Assembly: GCA_018268935.1 (NCBI GenBank)
Contig: JAFDVS010000038.1
Coordinates: forward strand, 49,110-113,109
Origin: Acidobacteriota bacterium
GTDB lineage: Bacteria; Acidobacteriota; Terriglobia; Bryobacterales; Bryobacteraceae
DNA: 64,000 bases
Direction of reading: 5' to 3'
This document shows positions 44,647 through 52,931 of the stretch, piece by piece. Position 1 is the first letter of the stretch, and every line of letters starts with the position of its first letter. The notes under the pieces are model-generated. The model ran no database searches, had not been told where the DNA came from, and saw only the letters and a program-made list of their open reading frames with translations. The position numbers and the translations under genes are program-made.

Positions 44647-45507
44647 TTGTTCAGAAGAGAATTTCTCATGTGTGTGGGCGCGGCCGCGGCTCAGGCGCAA
44701 TCGGGCGAGGCGCTGACGGCAGCTCAGGTCATTGAGCGCATTCAGCAGCGGATCGGCGTGCCATGGCGGAAGGAAACGGTAGATACGATCAAATCCGGCG
44801 ATCCCTCCACCCGCATCACCGGCATCGCGACGACCATGTTCGCCACCTTCGATGTGTTGAAACAGGCGGCGGCCCAAGGCAAGAACATGGTGATCGCGCA
44901 CGAGCCCACCTTCTATTCGCATCAGGACCGCACGGAACTCCTGACGGAAGCAAACGACCCGGTGTACATGGAGAAAGAGAAATTCATTCGCGAACACAAG
45001 ATGGTGGTGTTCCGCTTCCACGACCACTGGCACATGCGGAAGCCCGATGGAGTACGGGAAGGAATGACGCAGAAGCTGGGGTGGGAGAAGTATCAGGATC
45101 CGGGCAATCCATCCCTCTACCGGCTGCCGGAAACAAAGCTGGAAGATCTGGCCGCGGCGATGCGGAAGAAGCTCGGTGCATCGACGTTGCGCGTAACGGG
45201 GAATCGCAACGCCAAGGTGACGAAGGTGGCGCTATCACCAGGCGCCGGTGGATCGGCGGGGCATTTGCGCCTGCTGCGCCGGGATGACGTGGAAGTGCTG
45301 GCGATTGGAGAAGTACCGGAATGGGAGACCACCTCCTGGGTTGCCGATGCGGTGGCGCAGGGCCGGTCGAAGGCTCTGATTCTCATTGGTCACACGCCGT
45401 CGGAGCAGGCGGGGATGGAGAATTGCGCCCCCTGGTTGCGGATGTTCATCAATGAGGTGCCGGTGGTCTACATCGAGGCAGCCGAGCCATTCTGGAATCC
45501 GCGGTAA
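44647..45507 (+). CDS. Nif3-like (DUF34) dinuclear-metal protein with export leader
   Basis: 286 residues if TTG 44647 is the start; this places AGAAGGAGA about 7 nt upstream and gives a leader FRREFLMCVGAAAAQAQS. The body is Nif3/YqfO-like: GIATTMFATFDVLKQA, then MVIAHEPTFYSH (metal His) and, near the end, LILIGHTPSEQAGM (His and Glu). Members are usually cytoplasmic proteins with a two-metal site and disputed activity (once annotated as GTP cyclohydrolase I type 2). An exported version is unusual. The frame extends upstream through the S4 gene, but that part is not homologous. Confidence 0.72.
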   Translation: MFRREFLMCVGAAAAQAQSGEALTAAQVIERIQQRIGVPWRKETVDTIKSGDPSTRITGIATTMFATFDVLKQAAAQGKNMVIAHEPTFYSHQDRTELLTEANDPVYMEKEKFIREHKMVVFRFHDHWHMRKPDGVREGMTQKLGWEKYQDPGNPSLYRLPETKLEDLAAAMRKKLGASTLRVTGNRNAKVTKVALSPGAGGSAGHLRLLRRDDVEVLAIGEVPEWETTSWVADAVAQGRSKALILIGHTPSEQAGMENCAPWLRMFINEVPVVYIEAAEPFWNPR

Positions 45508-45622
45508 GCCGGGTTGATATACTTTGGGCAAGCGCCGACATTTTTCCGATGCGGCGACTTGCTGGACGTAAAGCAATCTTGCAGGCAGTCCGGACTTGAT
45601 CGTAAAGACAGGTACCAAGACG

Positions 45623-46411
45623 ATGTTCGCAAACCTATTCCTTCAGGCAAAAAAGGAGCAGCGTAAGCTGTCCATGGTGACATGCTACGACTACTCTTTC
45701 GCACGCCTTCTTTCCCAGACCTCGATCGAGGGCATTCTCGTGGGTGACAGTGCAGCTATGGTGATGCACGGCTATCCTTCCACACTGTCGGCAAACCTCG
45801 ACATTCTATGCCTGCACACAGCGGCGGTCGCACGAGGCGCCCCGGAGAAATTGATCGTAGCCGACATGCCGTTTCTCTCTTATCGCAAGGGCGTGAATGC
45901 GGCACTGGACACAGCGCAGGCATTGATGAACGCCGGTGCGCATGCGGTGAAACTGGAGGGAGTCGCGGGCCATGAGGATGTAATCGAGCGAATGGCGCAG
46001 AGCGGCATCCCCGTGATGGGGCATATTGGTCTGCAGCCACAGTCGATTCATCAGTACGGTGGCTACAAGGTGCAGGGCCGGGATGAGGAAACCGCCAGCC
46101 GGATCGCGCAGGAGGCAACCACGCTGGAGCAATTAGGAGCATTCGCTCTGGTTCTGGAATGCATCCCCGCTGGCTTGGCCATTAATATCTCCGAGTCCCT
46201 GCACATCCCAACGATCGGGATTGGCGCCGGCGGCGGCTGTGATGGCCAGATCCTCGTGCTGCAGGATCTACTGGGACTGAATACGGATTTCGAGCCGAAG
46301 TTCGTCCGCCATTTCGCCGAAGGTGCCCAAATCGTCTGCGACGCGATTGGCGCCTTTGACGCGGCCGTGAAGGACGGATCATTCCCCAGCGCGAAAGAGA
46401 GCTACTCATGA
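45623..46411 (+). CDS. panB: 3-methyl-2-oxobutanoate hydroxymethyltransferase
   Basis: 262 residues from ATG 45623; an upstream TTG at 45596 would add nine residues. PanB makes ketopantoate from 2-oxoisovalerate and methylenetetrahydrofolate in pantothenate/CoA synthesis. Conserved parts: MVTCYDYSFARLL, GDSAAMVMHGY (metal D), KLEGVAG, PVMGHIGLQPQS and the catalytic ECIPA (E). The region 45508-45622 holds a TATACT (45518-45523) that could be its -10 box. It is coupled to panC by ATGA. Confidence 0.95.
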   Translation: MFANLFLQAKKEQRKLSMVTCYDYSFARLLSQTSIEGILVGDSAAMVMHGYPSTLSANLDILCLHTAAVARGAPEKLIVADMPFLSYRKGVNAALDTAQALMNAGAHAVKLEGVAGHEDVIERMAQSGIPVMGHIGLQPQSIHQYGGYKVQGRDEETASRIAQEATTLEQLGAFALVLECIPAGLAINISESLHIPTIGIGAGGGCDGQILVLQDLLGLNTDFEPKFVRHFAEGAQIVCDAIGAFDAAVKDGSFPSAKESYS

Positions 46412-47172
46412 TGCGCGTATGGAATGGCATCGCGGAGTGGCGGCAACGGCGCGCATCCATGGGAAGTGCCAGCGTCGGTGTGGTGCCAACGATGGGTGCG
46501 TTGCATTCCGGGCACGCCTCCCTGGTGGATCGCTGCCGGCGTGAGAATGAGATCGCCGTAGTGACCATTTTCGTAAACCCCACACAGTTCAACGACCCGA
46601 CGGACCTCGACCGGTATCCACAAACCATGGAGCAGGACTTGGCACTGCTGCGCGAGTTAGGAGTGGACGATGTGCTCGCTCCCAATGCCCGCGAGATGTA
46701 TCCACATGGATACCGCTACCGTGTCGAGGCCAAGGATGCGGAGAGGATCATGGAGGCGAAGCATCGCCCGGGCTTCCTCGAAGGTGTGATGACGGTCGTG
46801 ATGAAGTTGTTGAACCTGGCGCGGGCCGACAGGGCCTACTTCGGCGAGAAGGATTTTCAACAACTGCGGACGGTGTCGGAAATGGTGGAGGAGTTTTTCC
46901 TCACCACGGAGATCATCGCCTGCCCGACGGTGCGCACGGCGTCTGGTTTGGCGGAGAGTTCCCGTAACTGCCTGCTGTCGCCTGCGGGTTTGGAGAAGGC
47001 GGCGGAGTTGTATCGTGTACTTATGCAGGCTGATTCCGCAGCCACGGCGACGGGTTGGTTGGAAGCCAGTGGCTTTCGCGTGGACTATGTCGAAGAGCAC
47101 TGGGGCCGCCGCTTTGCCGCGGCGTTTCTGGAGGGTGTTCGGTTGATTGATAACGTCCCATTGGCGAAATAG
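46408..47172 (+). CDS. panC: Pantothenate synthetase
   Basis: 254 residues, slightly shorter than the usual ~280 at the C-terminus. It joins pantoate and beta-alanine with ATP. Visible are VPTMGALHSGH (HIGH motif 33-36), FVNPTQF, FGEKDFQQL and a variant of the TVRxxxGLAxSSRN loop (TVRTASGLAESSRN). It overlaps panB by 4 nt; panD is not here. Confidence 0.95.
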   Translation: MMRVWNGIAEWRQRRASMGSASVGVVPTMGALHSGHASLVDRCRRENEIAVVTIFVNPTQFNDPTDLDRYPQTMEQDLALLRELGVDDVLAPNAREMYPHGYRYRVEAKDAERIMEAKHRPGFLEGVMTVVMKLLNLARADRAYFGEKDFQQLRTVSEMVEEFFLTTEIIACPTVRTASGLAESSRNCLLSPAGLEKAAELYRVLMQADSAATATGWLEASGFRVDYVEEHWGRRFAAAFLEGVRLIDNVPLAK

Positions 47173-47174
47173 AT

Positions 47175-47588
47175 ATGTGGATCCGGCGATTAGCGAAGAG
47201 TGCTGTCGTTGTGCTGTTCCTATTGCTATTGTGGCCCTCTCTCGTGCCTGTGTTCCGCACTCGGGAACGGATTGCGATTGACCAGATACGCGGCTCGGGG
47301 TGCCTGGTGCGGAACCACTGCGGGTTATCGCGGAATCCGCTGGCGTGGCAGGTGACACGGACACCGGAATTGCAATGCCCGTTGATGGCCGCAAAGTGCC
47401 TGGCTTCCGGGAAGCTCGATTTTTCCTACCGGCACGAAACGCTGGCGGCGATTGATGAGGCGTTGCGCAGGCTGCCGGAAACGTTCGATACGGGGGATGG
47501 CATCATCCTCTTTGGGCATGAGATGCGGCGGGCGCGCGAGAGTATCGCCACTGGCGGGCGGGTGATCTATGACACGTTCCGGCCGTGA
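47175..47588 (+). CDS. Unknown membrane-anchored small protein
   Basis: 137 residues starting 3 nt after panC. One N-terminal TM helix (AKSAVVVLFLLLLWPSLVPVF) anchors a domain with four cysteines (GSGCLVRNHCG, ELQCPLMAAKC), which may form disulfides outside the cell. It ends GRVIYDTFRP. No family recognised. It may be transcribed with panBC but a role in CoA synthesis is not implied. Confidence 0.6.
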   Translation: MWIRRLAKSAVVVLFLLLLWPSLVPVFRTRERIAIDQIRGSGCLVRNHCGLSRNPLAWQVTRTPELQCPLMAAKCLASGKLDFSYRHETLAAIDEALRRLPETFDTGDGIILFGHEMRRARESIATGGRVIYDTFRP

Positions 47589-47591
47589 GCC

Positions 47592-48695
47592 TCATGCGAT
47601 GAGGGCAATAATGCGGCGGAAGAGTTCGTCAATCTCGTCTTCCGTGTTGTAGAAATGGGGCCCGATGCGAATGCCGGCTCCGGGCCTGTAGTCAACCAGC
47701 ACGTTCTGTTCCGCCAGTTGTTGGGTAATGTCGAGAACCCCTATGACGACAGCGCCGCCGCGCTTTTCCGGGTCGCGGGGACTGCGCACAGGAATGCTGT
47801 GTTCGTCGGCTTTTTGAATGAGGTATTGGGTGAGTTGGGTGGATTTGGCTCGGATGTTTTCAACACCGGCTTCGGCAATGATCTCATAGCCGGATTGGGC
47901 GGCAAACAGGGCGGGGATGGATGGAGTGCCGTGGAGGAACCGGAAAATGGAATCGGCGAATTGGATGGGGCCTTCTTCGAAGGCGAACGGGGCGCGGTGC
48001 GCCATCCAGCCGGTGAGTTGGGGTTGCAGGTTTTGGATGTGGTCGGGGCGGACGTAGAGGAAGCCTGCGCCTGGGCCGCCGCAGAGCCATTTGACGGAGC
48101 CGCCGACGGCGAAATCGGCGTTCAGGGCTTCGAGGCCGATGGGAAGACACCCGGCGGATTGGTACACGTCCACCAGGACCATCGCCCCCACGGCGTGGGC
48201 TTTGGCGATGATGGGCTGGAGATCGATGCGGTAGGAGTCGCGGAAGTGAACGTGGGAGACGCAGACGAGAAGGGTTTCTTCGTCAATCGCTTCGATCAGT
48301 TCCTCTTCCGTACGTGTTTCGGTAAGGCGCGCGCCGAGACGTTCCAGTTCGTGGAACGTGTAGATGTTGGTGGGGAAGTTGGCGGTCTCCGTAAGGAGTT
48401 TGTTGCGCCGGCCACGCCAATCGAAACAGGAGAGAATGATCCACTGCGCCACCGTAACATTGGGTTGCATGACGATGGTGTTGGGCTGGGCCCCGAGGAT
48501 GGGGGCGAGCAGGTTGCCGGTGGTGAGGGGCATTTGCCACCAGCCTTCTTGCCAGGCTCGGATACTGCGGGATTGCCATTGGTTGGCGTATAGGGCGAGG
48601 GAGGTAGTGGCGGCGGCGGGCATGGCGCCGAGGGAGTGAGAGATGAAGTGGAGGGTGTTTTGGAGGGATGGGAAGTGGGAGCGGAAGGAGTGCAT
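47592..48695 (-). CDS. Kynureninase-like / class V PLP enzyme
   Basis: 367 residues from ATG 48695. Fold-type I: D176 (LVDVYQS) contacts the PLP ring, and K202 in GGSVKWLCGGPGAGFLYV is the Schiff-base lysine; the latter segment is strongly kynureninase-like, as is FISHSLGAMP. It may cleave kynurenine to anthranilate, but the other tryptophan-degradation genes are absent, so a related aminotransferase or desulfurase-type role is possible. It converges on the small protein gene after panC. Confidence 0.82.
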   Translation of the reverse strand: MHSFRSHFPSLQNTLHFISHSLGAMPAAATTSLALYANQWQSRSIRAWQEGWWQMPLTTGNLLAPILGAQPNTIVMQPNVTVAQWIILSCFDWRGRRNKLLTETANFPTNIYTFHELERLGARLTETRTEEELIEAIDEETLLVCVSHVHFRDSYRIDLQPIIAKAHAVGAMVLVDVYQSAGCLPIGLEALNADFAVGGSVKWLCGGPGAGFLYVRPDHIQNLQPQLTGWMAHRAPFAFEEGPIQFADSIFRFLHGTPSIPALFAAQSGYEIIAEAGVENIRAKSTQLTQYLIQKADEHSIPVRSPRDPEKRGGAVVIGVLDITQQLAEQNVLVDYRPGAGIRIGPHFYNTEDEIDELFRRIIALIA

Positions 48696-48756
48696 TTTGT
48701 TTGATAATAGCAATTGACGGAACTAGTTAACTATGGTTAAATTGTTTTGGTGATCT

Positions 48757-49344
48757 ATGGATAATCAAACCGGGTTCCGAATTGCGCTGGCTTTGCTGTT
48801 CCTGGTGATGTTGGTGGGGGCTGGACGGTTCCGCCTGCGGTCGCGGACCAAGGAGCAGTTGGACCGGCGGCAGGAGGGCATTCCGATGTTGATTCTGCTG
48901 CGATTGGCGGGATTGATCGCCTGGGGGTCGGTGGTGGTGTGGATTGTCTCGCCGGGTCTCTTTGCGTTTGCCCGCGTCGGACTGCCGGATTTGGCCCGGT
49001 GGTGCGGCATGGTAGTCGGGCTGCTCTGCATTCTGTGGATTGGATGGGTGATGCGGTCGCTGGGGGCGAATTTGACGGACACTGTGGTGACGCGGGAGAA
49101 AGCGTATCTGGTGACGGCGGGTCCGTATCGGTGGATTCGGCATCCTTTGTATACGGGGGTGATTCCGAGCGGGGTGTTCTTAAGCATGGTGACGGCAACG
49201 TGGTGGTTTCTGATGATGACTGCTGTGATTTTTGTGTTGTTGTGGCTGCGGACCGCAAAGGAGGAGCGGAACCTGGAGGCGCGGTTCGGCCATGGGTATC
49301 GCGCGTATATGGCGCAGACGGGGCGATTCTTGCCGCGGGTGTGA
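48757..49344 (+). CDS. Isoprenylcysteine carboxyl methyltransferase-like membrane protein
   Basis: 195 residues, about five TM helices. The C-terminal SAM-binding signature is GPYRWIRHPLYTG followed by EERNLEARFGHGYRAYMAQ, as in ICMT/PEMT-like bacterial methyltransferases. Substrate unknown; probably a lipid or small amphiphile. The 61-nt divergent gap to the kynureninase-like gene is AT-rich and should contain both promoters. Confidence 0.82.
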   Translation: MDNQTGFRIALALLFLVMLVGAGRFRLRSRTKEQLDRRQEGIPMLILLRLAGLIAWGSVVVWIVSPGLFAFARVGLPDLARWCGMVVGLLCILWIGWVMRSLGANLTDTVVTREKAYLVTAGPYRWIRHPLYTGVIPSGVFLSMVTATWWFLMMTAVIFVLLWLRTAKEERNLEARFGHGYRAYMAQTGRFLPRV

Positions 49345-49345
49345 G

Positions 49346-50626
49346 TTAGCGTCCTCCGGCGCCGGTAGCCGGCGGCTTGGGCGGCGCTTGCTGGATGAGG
49401 TTACGAAGATTGAAATCAGGCGGGACCGCGACGCTGAAGAAGCCGACCATCATTTCGTCCCAGGTCTGGTCGCCGAAGCGGACCTCGGCCTTGGGATCGG
49501 GGTTGAAGGGGTTGTTGGGCGAATTATCGAAGTAGGCAGTGGCGTGGATACGAGTCCCCTTCGGCAGAACGCGTTCTTCGGCTAGCTCGTAGGTGAGTTG
49601 CCAGTTGAAATCGTATTTGGGGACGGAGAGGAGTTTCTCTTCGCGGCCATCGGGGAAGATGGCGGTGTACTCGTAGCTCTTCCCGCGAAGGTGCATGTGC
49701 GGAGTGAAATCGAGGACGCGGAGGTCTGCGCCAAGCGTGATCTCACCGTCGACGCGGTAGTTCGGATCGCCGGGCGGGATGACGAACTTTCCGTTGCCGA
49801 CGGCGATGCCGATGTGGCGCTCTTTGGGGGCTTGTTTGGCGAAGATGATGCCGACCTTGGTCTGGTCTTTGGCGGCTTTGCCGCTGGCGGTGTAGTGGAG
49901 TTGCAGGACCAGGTCGGAGTTGGCGGGGAGCAGCAGCGCGCGGCCTTTCCCAAGAGCGCGCGGAGGGAGGCCGGGGACATAGCCGCCGATGGAGCCGTCG
50001 GACATGCCGGTTTCAGAAGAATTGGAGGCTTTGGGAACGGGCACTCCGGGGGGCGCGTCGGCAAGCCATTTGGAGCCGGGGCGGCGGTAGAAGGCGATGA
50101 CGTGATGCACGACGCTGCGGTCTCCGGGGCGGACCTCGACGGCTTCCAGCCACTTGTCCTCTTTAAAGCCGGTGGGGATGACGATCCACTGGTAGTCGAC
50201 GGAACCTTTGGCGGGGACTTCGAAGGCAGTGGGCATTTCGAAGACGGCGTCGGGCTGGCCGATGTTCCATCCGTTGGTGAAGGCGAGGGGCTTGGGGGCA
50301 TCGGCGGGATTGCCTTCCGGGGCGCCGTTATCGGCCCATTGAGAGAGGGTGTCGATCTCCTTTTGGGGCAGGGTGGGGTTGTTGCGGAAGTGTCCGGTGG
50401 CGGAGTCGGCAAACCAGGGGGGCATCTTGCGGGCCGCGACGGCGGCCTTCATGGCTTTGGCCCAGGGACGGGTGTCCTTATAGGTGAGCATGGAGAAAGG
50501 CGCGGCTTCGCCAGGGCGGTGGCAGGACTGGCATCGGGCCTGGAGGATGGGGACGATGTCCTTGTGGAATTGGGGAGTAGGGGCCGCCTGGGCGGCGAGA
50601 GTGAGCAGGGTCAGCGTGGTAAGCAT
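49346..50626 (-). CDS. Secreted cytochrome c / copper monooxygenase-like protein
   Basis: 426 residues from ATG 50626 (GAGGAGC upstream). A signal peptide (TTLTLLTLAAQAAP) is followed by a c-type heme domain (RCQSCHRPGEAAPFSMLTY) and a long region similar to the copper type II ascorbate-dependent (PHM/DBH) fold, with histidine pairs in VVHHVIAFY and TPHMHLRGKSYEY. The combination implies a periplasmic redox enzyme in which a heme replaces an external reductant. The frame runs upstream to 51436 inside the esterase gene, but that part is a shadow. Confidence 0.82.
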   Translation of the reverse strand: MLTTLTLLTLAAQAAPTPQFHKDIVPILQARCQSCHRPGEAAPFSMLTYKDTRPWAKAMKAAVAARKMPPWFADSATGHFRNNPTLPQKEIDTLSQWADNGAPEGNPADAPKPLAFTNGWNIGQPDAVFEMPTAFEVPAKGSVDYQWIVIPTGFKEDKWLEAVEVRPGDRSVVHHVIAFYRRPGSKWLADAPPGVPVPKASNSSETGMSDGSIGGYVPGLPPRALGKGRALLLPANSDLVLQLHYTASGKAAKDQTKVGIIFAKQAPKERHIGIAVGNGKFVIPPGDPNYRVDGEITLGADLRVLDFTPHMHLRGKSYEYTAIFPDGREEKLLSVPKYDFNWQLTYELAEERVLPKGTRIHATAYFDNSPNNPFNPDPKAEVRFGDQTWDEMMVGFFSVAVPPDFNLRNLIQQAPPKPPATGAGGR

Positions 50627-50719
50627 CCGTGCGAGCTCCTCGGTTGAGATGTAGGAACAATAGCAGTACGGTGCGTAGAGGGCAAGCGGATTGGTTTTTT
50701 CTCTACAATTGGACGAACC

Positions 50720-52696
50720 ATGCTGCTGACGCTTTGCTGTCTGCTCGCGCTTGCTCAGCCCTATCAGGATCGCAGCTTTGCGAGCCGTGTCTTTGGGCAA
50801 CAGCGCTTCTACCGATTGTTTCTGCCGGCCGGTTATGAACAGGGCCAGGATCGCTATCCGGTCATTTACTATTTTCACGGCCACAGCGACCGGTACACGC
50901 TGGAGAAGTATGACGATGGGAAGGACACGGTCCCGAAGATTGCGAGCTTCGTGGCTCGGAATCCGGTGATTGTGGTGGCGGTGGATGGCTATGTGGCCGA
51001 ACACTACAGCGGCTTTTACGGGGGTGCGCCGTACGATGCCATGAGCGATGGCGGCACGTATGATTTCGGCGCTTATTTCCAGGAGTTGGTGGCCCATGTG
51101 GATGCGACGCTGCGAACCATTCCGACGCGCCGGTATCGCGCCACTTCGGGCCTGAGTATGGGCGGCTATACCAGCCTTTTCTTGAGCGCGCGGTTTCCCG
51201 ATGTGATCGGGAGCGCCTCGGCGTTCAATCCGAGTCATGAGCTGTTTGCAGGGGAAAAGGGCCGGCGTCTGTTGTGGCGCACCCGGGATCAGATTGCCAA
51301 TCACAGCGCGAGCATGGTGCGGCTGATTCGTGCCAGCGGGGATTACATCAGCCAGTATCACGAAGAACTGCGGGCTGCGTATGCGGCGGCTCCGCAGGTG
51401 CAGTTTGAATTCCGGCAGGACGAGTATCATCGCCACTGGGCGACGTCAATTGAGGAGACCTTCCTGTTTCACAAGCGGGCGTTTGCCAACCCGGCACTGG
51501 ATACAATGCCGGAAGAGTGGACGTATTCGAGTCCGTACCGGGCATTTGAAACGCGGGGGTATCGCGTTTCGCATGATGCAGCGGGCGCGGCGATGATCAC
51601 GCTGAGCAACGTCAGGCAAGGCGGCTTTGCGATTACGACGCGGCGCTGGACTCCGGATGGTCCGGCAGCGGCTTGCAAGGCCGTGCAGGTGGTGACCGCG
51701 CCGGTGTATCGTGCTGGGCGCCGGTATGGGGTGCAGGATTTTTCGCTTGCGACTGGCGCTTTGCGGCGGAGCGATGTGGTGGCGAATGCGGAGGGGAGAT
51801 TGACGGTGCATACGGACTGCTCGGGTCACGTGATGAGCTTTGCCGGGGATGGAACCGGCGGGCAGCCTCCTGTGTTGCTTCCGGTGGCGGCGGGGGATTT
51901 CCTGCGAGTGCGTCCTGGGGTTGAGATGGAGTTGCCGCTGCGTGTGTATAACCCGCGTGGGGTGGCGTTGGAGAACGTGGCGGTGGAACTGAGCACGGAG
52001 TATCCGACTGCGGAGATTCTGGCGGGGTCGGCGAAGGTGCCGAGTCTGGCGCCGGGCGCCGCTGCTGATTTGCGGAGTTCCTTCCGCGTCCGTTTCACTT
52101 CCGGTGCGGGAGACTTCGCCCGTGTCCGGCTGGTGGTGAAGATGACCTACGACGGTTACATCACCCGCAGGGAGAATGTGGATGTTCTGGTGGCTCCTGA
52201 TCCCCTGCCGCAGGCTCAGGAAGTGATCGTGCTGGATGGCCGTGAGCATACGTTTCGGAGCTTCCGGCAGAAGGGCAATCAAGGCGGCGGGTTCACGGTG
52301 GAACGCACGGTTCATGAGGGCAAGGGGAACGGGAACGGCATTCTGGAAGCTGGGGAGGAAGCGACGATTTGGGTGCGTTTGAAACAGGGTTTGGATCCTT
52401 TTGATAAAGACAATTGGCACCGGGCGAAGGTGTATTCGGATTCGGGGCTGGTTACGGAGATTGGGGACATACAGGAGGAGAAGCAGCGGGAGTGGACGGG
52501 GGCTCGGAATCGCACTAGTTTGATTCGGGTGGCGCCAGAGGCCGCGGGGCGGACGGTGCGGCTGATTCTGGATCGGGAGTCGTGGAGTTTTCGGTTTACG
52601 CCGGATGTGCGGTATGGGAGTGAGTTGCTGTATCAGGCGTACCAGTTGCACCGGCACCATTTGTTGGATTGGGAGGTTAAGGTGGGGGGGAAGTGA
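50720..52696 (+). CDS. Secreted esterase with C-terminal beta domains
   Basis: 658 residues with a short signal peptide (MLLTLCCLLALAQ). Residues 20-260 are an alpha/beta hydrolase of the esterase-D/feruloyl-esterase type: YYFHGHSDRY, the nucleophile elbow GLSMGGYTS, and EYHRHWATS with a likely catalytic His. The remaining ~400 residues are beta-rich domains (PLRVYNPRGVALENV and GNGNGILEAGEEA) like those that bind substrates or partner proteins. Hydrolysis of acyl decorations on polysaccharide is the best guess. TACAAT at 50704-50709 may be its -10 box. Confidence 0.8.
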   Translation: MLLTLCCLLALAQPYQDRSFASRVFGQQRFYRLFLPAGYEQGQDRYPVIYYFHGHSDRYTLEKYDDGKDTVPKIASFVARNPVIVVAVDGYVAEHYSGFYGGAPYDAMSDGGTYDFGAYFQELVAHVDATLRTIPTRRYRATSGLSMGGYTSLFLSARFPDVIGSASAFNPSHELFAGEKGRRLLWRTRDQIANHSASMVRLIRASGDYISQYHEELRAAYAAAPQVQFEFRQDEYHRHWATSIEETFLFHKRAFANPALDTMPEEWTYSSPYRAFETRGYRVSHDAAGAAMITLSNVRQGGFAITTRRWTPDGPAAACKAVQVVTAPVYRAGRRYGVQDFSLATGALRRSDVVANAEGRLTVHTDCSGHVMSFAGDGTGGQPPVLLPVAAGDFLRVRPGVEMELPLRVYNPRGVALENVAVELSTEYPTAEILAGSAKVPSLAPGAAADLRSSFRVRFTSGAGDFARVRLVVKMTYDGYITRRENVDVLVAPDPLPQAQEVIVLDGREHTFRSFRQKGNQGGGFTVERTVHEGKGNGNGILEAGEEATIWVRLKQGLDPFDKDNWHRAKVYSDSGLVTEIGDIQEEKQREWTGARNRTSLIRVAPEAAGRTVRLILDRESWSFRFTPDVRYGSELLYQAYQLHRHHLLDWEVKVGGK

Positions 52697-52710
52697 ATGG
52701 AGGAGACGCT

Positions 52711-52872
52711 ATGAGCGAGGATGAGTTGCGGGCGTGTCGGGAGCGGGTCGCGGAGCTAGACGCCGAGGCTTGGGATCGGCAGATCGAGTCACATGCGGCA
52801 GACGGCACGTTGGATCGGCTGGCGGAGAGATCGCTGCGGGATCATGCGCAAGGGTTTTCCACGGAGTTGTGA
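52711..52872 (+). CDS. Antitoxin-like small protein
   Basis: 53 residues with a strong ribosome site (GGAGGAGA just upstream). The sequence (AWDRQIESHAADGTLDRLAE, then RSLRDHAQGFSTEL) resembles the small antitoxins encoded ahead of RelE/HigB-like toxins, which typically read LDALAEEALxDHRAG. Its stop overlaps a GTG start (GTGA), the usual coupling of antitoxin and toxin, but the toxin frame that follows is only 20 codons. Confidence 0.55.
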   Translation: MSEDELRACRERVAELDAEAWDRQIESHAADGTLDRLAERSLRDHAQGFSTEL

Positions 52873-52931
52873 AGCATGCGTCGCCGCAGTTCCGGGTTAG
52901 TGATCGCGCTGGAGTCGTTTACCTAGTTTAG
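52869..52931 (+). pseudogene. Toxin stub after the antitoxin-like ORF
   Basis: 20 codons from GTG 52869: VKHASPQFRVSDRAGVVYLV. The opening KHASPQF is like the start of RelE/HigB-type toxins (KHFASPDFW); everything else of a ~80-residue toxin is missing. The 3' end touches the stop of the convergent isomerase gene, so a deletion that removed the toxin is the simplest reading. Confidence 0.4.

Noticed and set aside
45508..45622. Hairpin (CGCCG...CGGCG) before panB as a riboswitch or terminator
   Set aside because: Only a 5-bp stem with a 14-nt loop and no T tract; not distinctive for this GC content.
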